Shown: positions 1 to 10,149 of the stretch, in pieces
Layout of the letters: every line of letters starts with the position of its first letter
How positions within the stretch are numbered: position 1 is the stretch's first letter
Origin: Dysidea avara
Lineage: Eukaryota > Porifera > Demospongiae > Dictyoceratida > Dysideidae
Direction: 5' to 3'
Length of the DNA: 64,000 nt
NCBI RefSeq assembly: GCF_963678975.1
Contig: NC_089274.1
Coordinates: 7,118,001-7,182,000, forward strand
Notes under the pieces: generated by a model
Told to the model about the DNA's origin: nothing
Databases searched by the model: none
Seen by the model: only the letters and a program-made list of their open reading frames with translations
Program-made: the position numbers and the translations under genes

Positions 1-800
1 TACCTTCATAACTACTAATACCTAAATACCTCCCAACCCTAGCTTCATGACACATTTTAGCTGCATTATTGTGTATATAATAATTGGAATTATAAAGCAG
101 GGTAGAAAATATTAGGAGCTAGGAAATGTTTATGTGTAACATGTGAATTTATTTGTCGTAACATGAGGGAATACCTGTACATGTAGTTTGTTCCATTCTG
201 TAAAAGTGGCTCTTTTGGTATTTGATGGTACTGGTTGTTGGCAGTACAAATCTGAGTGGATGGTATTGCATGTACCATAGCTATGACTATTGCTATCTAT
301 ATTTGAATTATGAATGCGAATCTGAAAAGCATTTTGCTGAACCTGACAACATAATTAAATGCTAGTTAGACATTGAGCAGGTTCTTAACTTTCTTTGTCA
401 CTTTGTGAATCCAAGAGCTATGGTAGTAATATGCTGTTGCCATAATATAAAATGGCCTGACCCTAACCCAGCCATCCCTAGCACTAACTGAGGTTTGCTT
501 GTTAGTATAACGATATTGATATCTTTCATTGTCTCTTCGTTAAACTTATCTTCATACAACTGGCCCGTTTGATAGTTTGGGTGTGAAATAGCCACCTAGC
601 TTGTAAACTGGTACCAGCACAATATCTACTTCGTAAAAAATCAAGCTAAAATCTTGTTATAAACTCTGAGCACATGCACTTCCAATGCATTGTTCACATA
701 TCTTCAAGACCATGCCCCTTACTTGTATTTTTGTTATTTCTGCACTCGCTTTGTGCTAATTTCTCCTTCTAGTATTTTTTTATTTATACATCAACTTACT
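1..800. other. no gene seen
   Basis: Only short, unconvincing open frames occur here on both strands. The composition is AT-rich, with no domain, splice pattern or repeat that I can name. Confidence 0.5.
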
Positions 801-818
801 GACCTTATAGTTTTGTAG

Positions 819-986
819 ATTTTGCCAATGAAACAACAGCTAATCAAGTTGAAGACCAAATATCTACAGTATTGCTCCAAAAGTTTGCTTCTGTGGATAA
901 AGCATGCAGACAGTACAGAGGAAACTATTGTGAATCAAGACACACGGTAGTGTGTCGTGCGGCCCAAGAAGCTGGCGTGCCACACC
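819..986 (+). other. exon-like open segment, probably repeat-borne
   Basis: An open frame of about 56 codons is bounded by an acceptor-like TTTTGTAG and a donor-like GTGAGT. On its own it looks like an internal exon. However, its middle (GCTAATCAAGTTG and following) recurs near 20,700, and its end (TCAAGACACA.GGTAGTGTGTC) recurs at about 3,400, each in a repeat context. I therefore favour a dispersed repeat that happens to be open over a host exon. No protein family recognised. Confidence 0.3.
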
Positions 987-1790
987 GTGAGTATATTAAC
1001 AGGAAGAAAGAAAATGTAATTTTCACACCTATGTAGCTCTGTGATCCCTAATCCGATTGGAACCAAATTTGCTACAGAAGTGCCGGCCAGTTAGGGGAGT
1101 CTACATGCCAAATTTGAAGAAAATCGCTCCAGCCATTTCCGAGATACAAGCAAACAAAGTTTCGTTTTAATTTCTTCGTTTTTTTCTTCTTCATCATCTT
1201 CATTTCGCACACTTCATGCAAAATCTGCCATAAAACACGACTGCATGCTTGGATCGGGCTGAAATTTGGCACACTTAAAGGGCTCATTCAGGCAGATCTC
1301 TGTACCAACTTTGGTAGGAATCCGACGAACATTCACGGAGTTATGACCGATTATTTGCGTAAAATAAGATCGAAGGTCTGTCACACCTACAGGGTAAACC
1401 CCTTGGAGGAATGAGTTGAAAATTGATATGTAGATGGAGTAACCATTGTAGGAGTGCCTTTTTGTGGTTTGAAAGGAATCGAGATAAAGACCATGGAGTT
1501 ATGACACAAAACCCAACCTGTGTCAAAATTACTCGAACGATTTTTATGAATAAAAAAGCTATTAGTTTTCACGTCTACCAGGCAGACCGCCTAGAGCAAT
1601 GAGCTGAAAATCAGTATGTAACTGGAATAATCATCATAGAAAGTCCTTGCAGTAGTACAGAAGAATCAGAGTACAAACCACTGAGTTATGATTCGAAATG
1701 CAACTACATGTAGCACATGGGAGATCGAGGTACTCTAATAGAACAGTTACCCTAATAAAGCATTCAGCTACGTTTATAACTTACTCCATT
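925..1790. repeat. dispersed repeat, family R1, copy 1
   Basis: This stretch aligns by eye with 3,400-4,060 in the same order. Shared landmarks are the GTAGTGTGTC..GC block, the poly-T/TTCTTC tract, GCACACT.TGCAAAA, GGAGTTATGA and CTACAGGGTAAACC. It ends with the TACTCTAATAGAACAGT motif found throughout the window. Copies differ at many positions, so they are old. Confidence 0.7.
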
Positions 1791-1849
1791 ATAGAATTGT
1801 ATTACATTGCAAGTTATTCTGTGGGGAATTCAGCTACAAACAGTTAATC

Positions 1850-2545
1850 TGATGGACAATTCAGCTACAGGCAAGTCACCCTGTAGAGAGTTCATCTTGA
1901 AACAAATCACCCTGTAGAGAGATCAGCTAGAAGAAGTCACCTTGTGGAGAGTTCAGCTACAAAGAAACCATCATGTAGAGAGTTCAGCTGCAAACAAATC
2001 ACCTGTAGAGAGTTCAGCTACGAACAGATCACCCTGTAGAGAGTTCAGCTACAAATAAATCACCTTGTAGAGAGATCAGCTAGAAGAAGTTACCTTGTAG
2101 AGATAGTTCAGCTACCAAGAAGCTACCATGTAGAGAATTCAGTTACAAACAAATCACCCTGTAGAGAGTTCAGCTACTAACAGATCACCCTGTAGAGAGT
2201 TCAGCTAGAAACAAGTCATCCTGTAGAGAGTTCAGTTACAAAGAAACCACCATGTAGAGAGTTCAGCTGCAAACAAATCACCCTGTAGAGAGATCAGTTA
2301 GAAGAAGCCACTTTGTAGAGAGTTCAGCTACAAAGAAACAATCATGTAGAGAGTTCAGCTGCAAAAAAAATCAATCACCCTGTAGAGAGTTCAGCTACGA
2401 AAATATCACCCTGTAGGGAGTTCAGCTAAAAGAAGTCACCTTGTAGAGAGAATCCTGTAGAGAGTTCATCTACAAGCAAATCACCCTGTATAGAGTTCAG
2501 CTACATTTCAAGTTACCCAGTAGAGAGAGCAGCTGCAAACAAGTT
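1850..2545. repeat. minisatellite, ~30-31 bp unit
   Basis: About two dozen imperfect tandem units follow the pattern TGTAGAGAGTTCAGCTACAA then A.AAATCACCC. Units fall into recognisable types that recur in nearly the same order: AGATCAGCTAGAAGAAGTCACC, then TACAAAGAAACCATCATG, then TGCAAACAAATCACC. This gives a higher-order period of roughly four to five units. No open frame runs through the array. Confidence 0.9.
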
Positions 2546-2723
2546 ATCCGTAGGAAATAATTGACATGTAATAACTGTATGTATTATATATATATAATTT
2601 GTACATTTACTGATAAAATCTGAATTAGTTAAAGTATTTCATCTTTTTCTTCTTCCTGTGGTAAAGAAAAAAGATAAGTTAAAAAAGCCCCAAAGCCAGC
2701 ATACAAATACAAAAAGAAGTGAA

Positions 2724-3048
2724 ATCTAATCCAAAACAGCCAAGCTGTAAAAAAAGAGTGCAGCCCTCAGAAAGGCTATGGTGAAAAAAGATGTGAAATC
2801 TAAGGTGGCGGCCAAGAAATGGCTGTGATGGTAGGTTAATGGTAAAAATTTTAATAACGACAATTCAGGTGAATTTTGTGCCAAGATCAAGTGGCACCAA
2901 ATTCACCTGAATTGTCGTTATTAAAATTTTTACCATTAGCCTACCATCACTGCCATTTCTTGGCCATCACCTTGGATTTCACATCTTTTTTCACTATAGT
3001 CTTTCTGAAGGCCGCACTTTTTTTTTACAGCTTGGCTGTTTTGGATTA
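2724..3048. mobile_element. foldback element, family F1, copy 1
   Basis: Two arms of about 155 bp are near-perfect inverted copies around a short loop at about 2,881-2,892. The arm tips read TCTAATCCAAAACAGCCAAG. It has no coding capacity. The tip motif ACAGCCAAGCTGT is shared with elements at 4,494, 17,370, 40,870 and 50,130. A non-autonomous foldback DNA transposon (MITE) is the simplest reading; I could not fix a target-site duplication. Confidence 0.85.
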
Positions 3049-3089
3049 GATATGATTAAGAAGACAATAAAGAAAAGAGAAATTTTTAA

Positions 3090-3190
3090 ACTAGGACCAG
3101 TCTATTATGCTATGCTTACTGCGCTTAATAATTCAACTCACAATTTATTTAAAAATATTTATGCCTCAGTTTCCATGCTTAACAAACAGT
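3090..3190. repeat. TATTATGC-type dispersed repeat
   Basis: The block starting CTATTATGCTATGCTTACTG and ending TATGCCTCAGTTTCCATGC matches the arrangement at 20,830-20,960 and resembles shorter blocks at 17,495, 22,262 and 23,785. It is a degenerate dispersed repeat of unknown class. Confidence 0.5.
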
Positions 3191-3394
3191 TTGACTGCTC
3201 TATTAGCGTTACCGACTGTTCTAATAAATTATATATGTCAATCCTGATATGAATTTTAGCAAGCAAAGATCTATAGTATAGCACAAATTATTCTTCCTAT
3301 TGAGCTAGCAGTAATGTAATGCTTCAGGCAGCAACAAATTTAATAGCCTTGATTTAATGTACATTACTCTTACAGTAACTAGCCTTAATTTATT

Positions 3395-4060
3395 GTACAT
3401 CAAGACACATGGTAGTGTGTCATGCAACCAAGAAAGCCGGCAACCACACTGTTAGTATATTAACAGGAAGAAATAAAACAGCTTTTTCATGTGTGAATAA
3501 CTCCTTGGCCCCTTCTCCAAAGCACACCATTTTTGCATTATAGCTGTCCCCTGGTAGGGTACGCCACACAGCAAATTTGATTAAATTCGCAACAGCTATT
3601 TGCAAGATATGGGCATTCAAAGTTTTATTTTAATTTCTTTATTGTTTTCTTCTTCTTATGCCGTATGGGGACTACGGGGGCTTCGATTTCTTTTTGCACA
3701 CTCTGCAAAAATTGCTATAAAATGCAAATGTGCAACTCGATTGCCTCGATTTTTGGCACAAATGAAGAGCGTGTAATGGTGGATTCATGTACCAAGTTTG
3801 TTGTGAATCTGAGGAATATTCAAGGAGTTATGAGCATTTATTCACATAAAAAAAATCAAACTTCTGTCATGGCTACAGGGTAAACCAAGTATAGAAATAA
3901 CTTGAAAATGGGCGTGTAGGTAGGCTGATCATCATAGCAGTGCCTTTTGATAGTTTGAATAGCAATAGAGTTACAGCAACAAAGTTATAAAGCAAAAACC
4001 AAGCAAGTGAATTGAGATACTCTAATAGAGCAGTCACCGCAGAGTAAAAAGGTGTGTAAA
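3395..4060. repeat. dispersed repeat, family R1, copy 2
   Basis: Second copy of the repeat at 925-1,790, with the same succession of landmarks and again ending in a GATACTCTAATAGAGCAGTCA motif. In this copy a tRNA-like promoter head follows directly at 4,080-4,150, so read on the minus strand the repeat has the layout of a tRNA-derived SINE: head, then body. Confidence 0.65.
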
Positions 4061-4079
4061 AAATGTCGAAAAAACTTAC

Positions 4080-4150
4080 CAAAGTTCGAACCAGGGATCT
4101 CCATACCTAACAACTGCATCCTTAGCCACTGAACCACTGCTACCTTAGCT
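4080..4150 (-). repeat. tRNA-like SINE head (A and B boxes)
   Basis: On the minus strand an A-box-like AGTGGTTCAGTGG (4,127-4,139) is followed about 35 bases on by a perfect B-box core GGTTCGAAC (4,084-4,092). The segment is not a good cloverleaf and lacks a clean acceptor stem, so I call it a tRNA-derived RNA polymerase III promoter and not a functional tRNA gene. It heads repeat R1 copy 2. Confidence 0.55.
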
Positions 4151-4493
4151 GATCACCTCACTTAATTTCTGCTTTATAAATGAAATTTCTAGTTGAAATC
4201 TGTTTATATTAATCAAACGTTTGTAATTTCATAAATCTACCAATAGAAGTACTAGATTGTTCTAGAACATTCTATGTATGTTCTATTAGAAGTCCTCAAA
4301 AAAATGTGCACTCTATTAGAGTATTACAATAATATCAAATATTGAATTAAATCATACAATGATGAAATACATTTATAAGTCTGTCTTCAATAATCATCAT
4401 TGTATCTACATATAAAAGAAGAACGTGAGTAAAAAAACCTCAAAGTCAGCCATAGGCTGGTTTTGGGACCTTATAAAGTACAAAAAGAAGTGA

Positions 4494-4772
4494 AATCCAC
4501 ACAAAAACAGCCAAGCTGTGAAAAAGTGGTGCAGCCTTAAAAAGCCTGGGTGAAAATAGTTGTGAAATCAAAGGTGGTGGCCAAGAAATGGCTGCAATGA
4601 TTTTAATGCTAAAAAGTTTTAATAAAGGCTGTGTGCATTGTTAACATTTATTAGCATTAACATCATTGCAGCCATTTCTTGGCTGCCACCTTTGATTTCA
4701 CAATGGCTTTTTTCACCCAGGCTTTTTAAGGCCGCACCATTTTTTCACAGCTTGGCTGTTTTTGTGTGGATT
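4494..4772. mobile_element. foldback element, family F1, copy 2
   Basis: Arms beginning AATCCACACAAAAACAGCC and ending GGCTGTTTTTGTGTGGATT are inverted copies, each about 130 bp. They carry internal ACAGCCAAGCTGTG and CAAGAAATGGCTGCAATGAT motifs. It abuts the PIPOX exon-6 remnant at 4,781, so it probably inserted into, or deleted into, the decaying gene copy. Confidence 0.85.
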
Positions 4773-4780
4773 ACACTTAC

Positions 4781-4920
4781 AGTAACTATACAGGTTCCAC
4801 TATGCTAGGAGTGGTGCTGATCCCAGCACAATATGAATTACTTTTTTATCTCTATCCCGTCTCGAGTAACTTAATTAGCATCTCTTGCATCAGGGTCCAC
4901 CTCAACCCCATACTTTGATA
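4781..4920 (-). pseudogene. PIPOX exon 6 remnant
   Basis: Read on the minus strand this is a diverged copy of exon 6 of the intact oxidase gene (21,160-21,315). The block coding for YGVEVDPDARDA is nearly identical, and the donor-like ACTGTAAGT is kept. It then carries small insertions and a deletion that break the frame with stops, and the acceptor side no longer fits. It belongs with the exon 5 and exon 4 copies further right, in the same order and orientation, as one decayed gene copy. Confidence 0.85.
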
Positions 4921-5139
4921 TCTAAAGTAATAAAACATGAGACTCATTTCACTATAAAATAGGGCAGTTGCAGCAGCAACAGTTGTAATCTCTAAAGCTG
5001 AAATTTCTGTGTGACCTGTTCATCTGTCTATCATGCTGCTCACTTGCCAATCTCTGGGCGTGTCTACACGGCTCAAAATGATCGATCAAAACTCATCATC
5101 TGGTTCCTTTTTTATTCTGTGAATGCTATCCCACTAGAT

Positions 5140-5640
5140 ATTTGTGAGAAGGCTTAAACCCTATGAATACAGGGAGTTATTGTGCTCTTCTGTTTGTCAA
5201 GAGCCCATAAGTGTAACAAGGCACTGCATTTGTTCATTACACAGTGCTGAAGGCCATGCATGGTATAGAGAAAACTACTTGGTCATGGGTTTAAATCTAG
5301 CTGTTGCCACAATTTTTTTCTTTCTATTCTAGTAGAGGACATTGTTTGGACTTGTGTGATAAACATATATAACACTACAGTTGTCCTACATGCAGCTCTG
5401 CTGTTTAAGTCACCTGCATGTATACTCACATCATTTCAGCATACCTTGCAAGATAGGATAAGGCTCATGTGCTTTAAAGTGGCATCACAGGTCACAGGTC
5501 ATGCTACATACATAAATGGCAATGATGCTTAATACTTACATGGTTCCATTACGTAACTTATGAATTTTAGTTAATGTGGAGATGGTTCTACATGTATGGC
5601 ACCAATGTTAGTAGAGTATTAAAGCTTCAATAAGGGCACA
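5140..5640. other. no gene seen
   Basis: AT-rich sequence with one 62-codon open frame (5,144-5,332) that resembles nothing and has no splice or homology support. Confidence 0.4.
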
Positions 5641-5745
5641 CACAGATACACACTACACACAGAGACAAACACACACACACACACTAAACATGCATGCATG
5701 CACGCACGCACCACACACACACGCACGCACGCACGCATGATCCTG
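5634..5745. repeat. CA-rich low-complexity tract
   Basis: Interrupted CACACA / GCACGCACGCAC runs. Open frames on both strands here are artefacts of the repeat. Confidence 0.85.
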
Positions 5746-6035
5746 ATCCTGATCACATGTTTCTCCCCAATTGGGGAGCAAAAGCACTTAACATGGATTG
5801 CACAATCTACTGTGGACAGCGAGGCCTCAGTGTTCTTGAACCAACGTTGACAGTGTTCACATTGCACTGCTCCACATTGCAGCACCTCTCTGATCATCTT
5901 TCCTCTGACTTGCCACCTCAACAGCACCTTCAGTGTCCATCATTGAATGTACGTTCCAGAAGCTAGCTGTTAAAATAGCTGGGTTTTTTTTTGCTCTTTG
6001 TGCAAAGTTAGGTACCCTGAGAGGCTCGCAACACC

Positions 6036-6449
6036 TCAGCAGGGGTACAAGCCTGGCACTAGTTCTTGAGCTTTCTTACAAATCATTGAGATGGTAAGAC
6101 GCTGCTTCTTTGCATATTGTTTCAGCACCCAGTTACGCAGTTTCATATCCAACTCTTTGCCGTACTTCACAGGTCTACCACTATTGGGGTTGTTTCGCCT
6201 ACGATCTTCCCTAGGAGAGTCCAAGTCAATCTTCATCCAGTACACTAGTGAAGAATCTGAGATGCCCAAATCCCTTGCATCTGGTTGCAGTCCTTTTTCT
6301 TTGGCCAGCTCAACTACAAATTTCTTAAACTGCACTGATCGGTTACTGGAGTATGGACCACGAGCTCCTTTACCATGATCACCAGATTTGCAGTCACCAT
6401 CAGCATCAAGATCAGTCTCACTAAGCCTTATCTTCTTCCTGGCCTTTAC
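6036..6449 (-). pseudogene. CENP-B/Tc5-like HTH transposase N-terminus fragment
   Basis: The open frame (stop at 6,036) reads back to an acceptor-like TTAATCAG at 6,450. It encodes a basic leader, a GRP linker, and then a segment of the form Y.KELD..LRNWVL....K..LTISMICKKAQEL. This resembles the second helix-turn-helix (HTH_Tnp_Tc5/CENP-B) of pogo/Tigger-type transposases. The frame stops before the FxxSxGWxxRF part of that domain, and no DDE catalytic domain is visible nearby. Either a transposon remnant or a captured exon; I prefer remnant. Its partner in opposite orientation is at 7,780. Confidence 0.5.
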
Positions 6450-7619
6450 CTGATTAACAAACAAAAACAATATTTCACAAGTGCTGCAGTGACTACAACT
6501 GCTTCAGCTTGCACACACAGAGTTGAAATAATTCATGAGGAAATATGTACAAGTGTGGTGGAAGTGCAACACAATCCATTCTTGTGATTCTAAGTTGTGC
6601 AGCCAACACTAGCACTGGAATGACGGTCATTGGATTCATCTCTGTAACCTTTTTTGGTGGCAAGCTATTGTGTTTATCATTTGTTACCATATACCTGGAA
6701 ATTTCTGCGGTACATATATTTCATGGTAGTACACTTTGTCAAGATTTTCGTGTTTTAAATTCATCTTAGCCCACATTTTAAAATTCACGTAAAAATCATA
6801 GATCACTGTTGCTCAATTCCAAGATTGTCATTCTCAACTATGAAGGGTATTGAATGATTTTTACTTCATTAGTTCAAGTGTCATAGCAATTGCTAAAGCA
6901 TGTCTGAACCAAGTAGCACAGCAGCGGCAATCCCTGTGCAAGGCATAGTCTACCAGCTTCTTTCATGAGCCATGCCAACTTTAATATCGGAAATGTGTGA
7001 TACTGTTTGTAAGTATACGTGGAGCCATGGTAATTTATCAGTAAGGTGAGTTGAAAGTTTGTAGGTATGCATGAAGCTATATCTTCTTACAGGAAAGTAT
7101 CATGCTGTCTTTAAACCGGGAATGATGATCGAGGCAGAAAATGCGAGAGGTGATTATCAAAGTGACTGATACTGAGAAAGCCAAATCTGCTAGTATCAAG
7201 ACTAAACGTTACGGTGATGTCTTCGCTGCACATGCTGACATGCACAATTTTCACATGACAAAACGTCACGATACAGCAAAAAACAGTGAAGATTATGTAC
7301 CACATAAATTTCCAGGCATACAGTAGCTACTTCTCACCAGCAAGGGATTCTCACATGGCTTTATAGTCTCATGTGTTCTACATAAGTGCACAAAACTGCT
7401 GTCCTTGCATATAAAAATTCAGAGATCTCGTAAGTTTCTTGTAGTTTGTTAACAGGTTGCAGTTGACTGTCAACACATCAACAGGATTAAGCAGACCAAG
7501 TTGTCACAATGAAAATAAACAAATGATGAAATAATTGTTTGTTGACTAGGCTGTTTACTGCATTAGAGGATGACATCATAATGTAGTATCAGGGTCATGT
7601 GAAACTTGTACAGTAGATT

Positions 7620-7690
7620 CCAGGTTGCTTGCGAATGCATTTGAACAATTCGCACACAAGATATTTAAATGTGATCATGTGAATGCCTAC
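7620..7690. repeat. short duplicated block (partner 8,565-8,635)
   Basis: The block CAGGTTGCTTGCGAATGCAT followed by TTGAACAATTCGCA recurs almost unchanged at 8,568-8,605. It is a direct local duplication or two copies of a small repeat flanking the plus-strand HTH fragment. Confidence 0.65.
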
Positions 7691-7779
7691 ATGCAGTGTT
7701 TTAATGTGTTGAATAACCACCTCAGTATGCTTCTGGCATTGTCTAACAATCTAAGAAGACAAATAATACTCCAGCAGTG

Positions 7780-7990
7780 TCAGCATATTCTGAGGAGCAT
7801 GATGTGATGTTGAGAGATTGGGTTTTGTTGGAACAAGCTCAGTACAAGTTTATTAGCACAAAGATGCTACAGGAACAAGCCTCTCTGTTGATTCAGCTGC
7901 AGTATCCAGACTTTACTCCTTGGATGCATCAGCTCCTACTACAAAATGGGCTCTCCCTACAACTGAGTATCCCAAGCGAGTCATTTTTCA
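7780..7990 (+). pseudogene. CENP-B/Tc5-like HTH fragment, opposite strand
   Basis: The frame has YSEEHDVMLRDWVLLEQAQ followed by ISTKMLQEQASLL and FTPWMHQLLLQNGLSL. This matches the order of a Tc5/CENP-B helix-turn-helix: L..WV, then a helix with ..A..L, then a F..S..W..R..LS tail. Compared with 6,036-6,449 it has the same Y.xExDxxLRxWVL start. It runs into a CA repeat at about 8,055. An exon-like segment follows at 8,198-8,322. Confidence 0.5.
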
Positions 7991-8197
7991 CTCATATAGG
8001 CACTGTGTACAGTACAGCAAAGACACATACATACACACATGAATGCATCCCCCCCCCCACACACACACACACACATGCACACAAATGTACAGACATATGC
8101 ATATGCATGCTGCTGCACTTGCACCTATGGATGTCAGGTGGAGTATCGATGTTGACATCACTGTACACACAATACCCACATTGATTCCTGCTCACAG

Positions 8198-8322
8198 ATG
8201 GATCATACTTAGAGGTGATAGCTGAAATCAGTAGCAGAGACACTGTGAGTGGTGAAGAAGTGGAGTGTTCAGAAATGGTAGATGATCAAGCTAAAAGAAA
8301 ACATGTCTACCCCTCAGCAATG
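8198..8322 (+). other. exon-like segment downstream of HTH fragment
   Basis: An open segment of 41 codons lies between an acceptor-like CTCACAG and a donor-like GTGAGT. It is acidic (EVIAEISSRDTVSGEEVECS), then basic, with no recognised family. It may be the next exon of the plus-strand HTH gene or remnant starting at 7,780; I found no convincing third exon. Confidence 0.3.
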
Positions 8323-8862
8323 GTGAGTGAAATCGAATGGGAGATTTATTGGTAACATATTTTTTTGATACTGTCAAAGTATCTTTTTTCTAATGCTCAC
8401 GTACATGTGTTGTTAGACACTAATGCTTGACATTATGGGTTCTAATAGTTTTTGTGCAGCAAATGTAAAACAGAAGTCACATGTAGTTATTTTGGTTTAA
8501 ACTTCAAAAAAGAAGGTATTTGCTCATGACTTCTGCTTGTACACAAGAACCTCTGTACAGCCGATTTCAGGTTGCTTGCAAATGCATTTGAACAATTCGC
8601 AAACACGATTGTGTGAACACGTGAACTGTTTTCTTTTAACCAAGCTCCTTTTACACTCTCTTGCATCCAACTACACACCACTTCTGTTGATAGTCCAAAC
8701 AGTTGACAAATGGCATCTAAGTTTTGACGCCATCAGATGATGTCCTGGGCTTGACACAGAATCCCAAACTCACAAGCTTAGTCAGTTTATCCAGTAAAAA
8801 CACTGTTGCCTGGGGTTTTCCGCACGGAGGCACGCACACGCATACACACACACAATAAACAT

Positions 8863-8934
<72 letters not shown>
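8863..8934. repeat. (AC)n microsatellite
   Basis: Uninterrupted AC dinucleotide run of about 72 bp, with CA-rich degenerate flanks from 8,820 to 8,990. Confidence 0.97.
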
Positions 8935-8936
<2 letters not shown>

Positions 8937-8993
8937 ACTAAACATGCATGCACACGTGCACGCACACACACATACATACACACACACAACACA

Positions 8994-9176
8994 CGCCTTC
9001 AGGGTACTCATGGTCTGGAATCACCCATGTCCTCGCCATTAGAAATGGTGATAAGTTTAAAATTTCTTCTGTGCATGCTGTTATCAAGTAGTGGATCAGC
9101 TTCTTAAAACAAATTTTCACTACTCACAGTTCTTAATGGAAGTCCAACCCAAGTGGTATCAGAAATTTCTTCACCT
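8994..9176 (-). pseudogene. PIPOX exon 5 remnant
   Basis: On the minus strand this aligns with exon 5 of the intact oxidase (23,916-24,115). It keeps recognisable blocks (the RNFN.I region and PxHEYP near the 3' end) but has lost bases and acquired in-frame stops. The flanking intron sequence (CTCTTCAGTAGAACATACAC..., TTTGAACATTTCC.AAGAGCCC) also matches the sequence beyond exon 5 in the intact gene, so this is a genomic duplication and not a processed copy. Confidence 0.85.
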
Positions 9177-9869
9177 ATTTATTTAACATGAAAAACTCTT
9201 CAGTAGAACATACACTGTTAGACAGTTACAACATGATCATGAGGGTGTGGTTGAAGCATTTGAACATTTCCAAGAGCCCAGCAATGGTATATGTAATAAC
9301 ATTCTGGTCATACTACGTATTGCTTTTAAATAAAGCCGTGGGCTATGTACAATGAAAAATGTTACAGTCTCACCATTTAAGATCATCTATTTTATTGTTT
9401 AGGGATCCACAAGAGGCTGAAAGGCTATGCAGCTGAAAGTCATAATCTTGGATGTGAAAAATCTTTGTGTGTGCTTGCTAAGCTACCCTAAAACTAACAA
9501 CCATCCAAGAGCAATGCTATCTTCCTTAAGTTACAATGAAACAAGTCTGGTATGATTTCATCAATGCTATCATTACCACATGGATAATTACACATTACAT
9601 TATGTAATTAGTTAATTTGGTATTTGGATAATTCCCTACTGTTATGTCATACCCACACTGTTAAGACTTCTGGTAAGCCTATTTTTGACTGTTCATCAAA
9701 TTTCTGTTGTAAACTGTAACATCAACTATTACCAGTAATTCCTCCCACATGTTGATCACACTGGGATGCCTAGAGTTATCCCCAAATAAGCACATATCCA
9801 CCAAAACATGACAACTATTATGAATACTATCTGTGCATAAGTTTCTCAAAGTACACAGTCACAGCCTAC

Positions 9870-10002
9870 CTACTATGATAACAACTTTCTCAGCTCTGAC
9901 ATCTTCCTTGGTGCTGCTTTTCAGTATGACAATGTCTGCAGCAACAATCTCAGTTATTGGGTAGCAGTCAGGTAATTTTCCTTCATTCTTGATAAACACA
10001 TT
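9870..10002 (-). pseudogene. PIPOX exon 4 copy, still open
   Basis: This 133-nt segment is exactly the length of exon 4 in the intact gene (28,110-28,242). It is flanked by a proper acceptor (TTTTGCCAG) and donor (GTAGGC) and encodes an uninterrupted protein segment with NVFIK, DCYPITE and VILKSSTKE. Differences from the parent include replacement of the VVPG turn by IVAA and of KSG by KNE. Its neighbours exons 5 and 6 are broken and exons 1-3 are absent, so it is most likely a well-preserved relic. Confidence 0.8.
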
Positions 10003-10149
10003 CTGGCAAAACAAGCAAATAAGAAAGCAAGTATTAGATGGACACAGGTCTGCTATAGCAACAAATCTACAGTAATTTAAGGTTGCAATGGTACCACTCA
10101 ACAAATTCAGCAAAGTAATGCACAACAGAAAAAACTCCATAATAAGTCA

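Noticed and set aside
1850-2545. Could the regularly spaced repeats be a CRISPR array?
   Set aside because: Units are contiguous and degenerate with no unique spacers, no cas genes, and the context is eukaryotic: a minisatellite.
4080-4150. A genuine tRNA gene
   Set aside because: The A and B boxes are present, but acceptor and anticodon stems do not pair well and the segment is attached to a dispersed repeat.
5619-5966. Overlapping 90-102-codon frames on both strands
   Set aside because: Both open from CA-rich sequence, and neither continues into recognisable protein.
8717-9120. Several overlapping open frames around the AC repeat
   Set aside because: Dinucleotide artefacts; the only biological signal is the broken PIPOX exon 5 copy.
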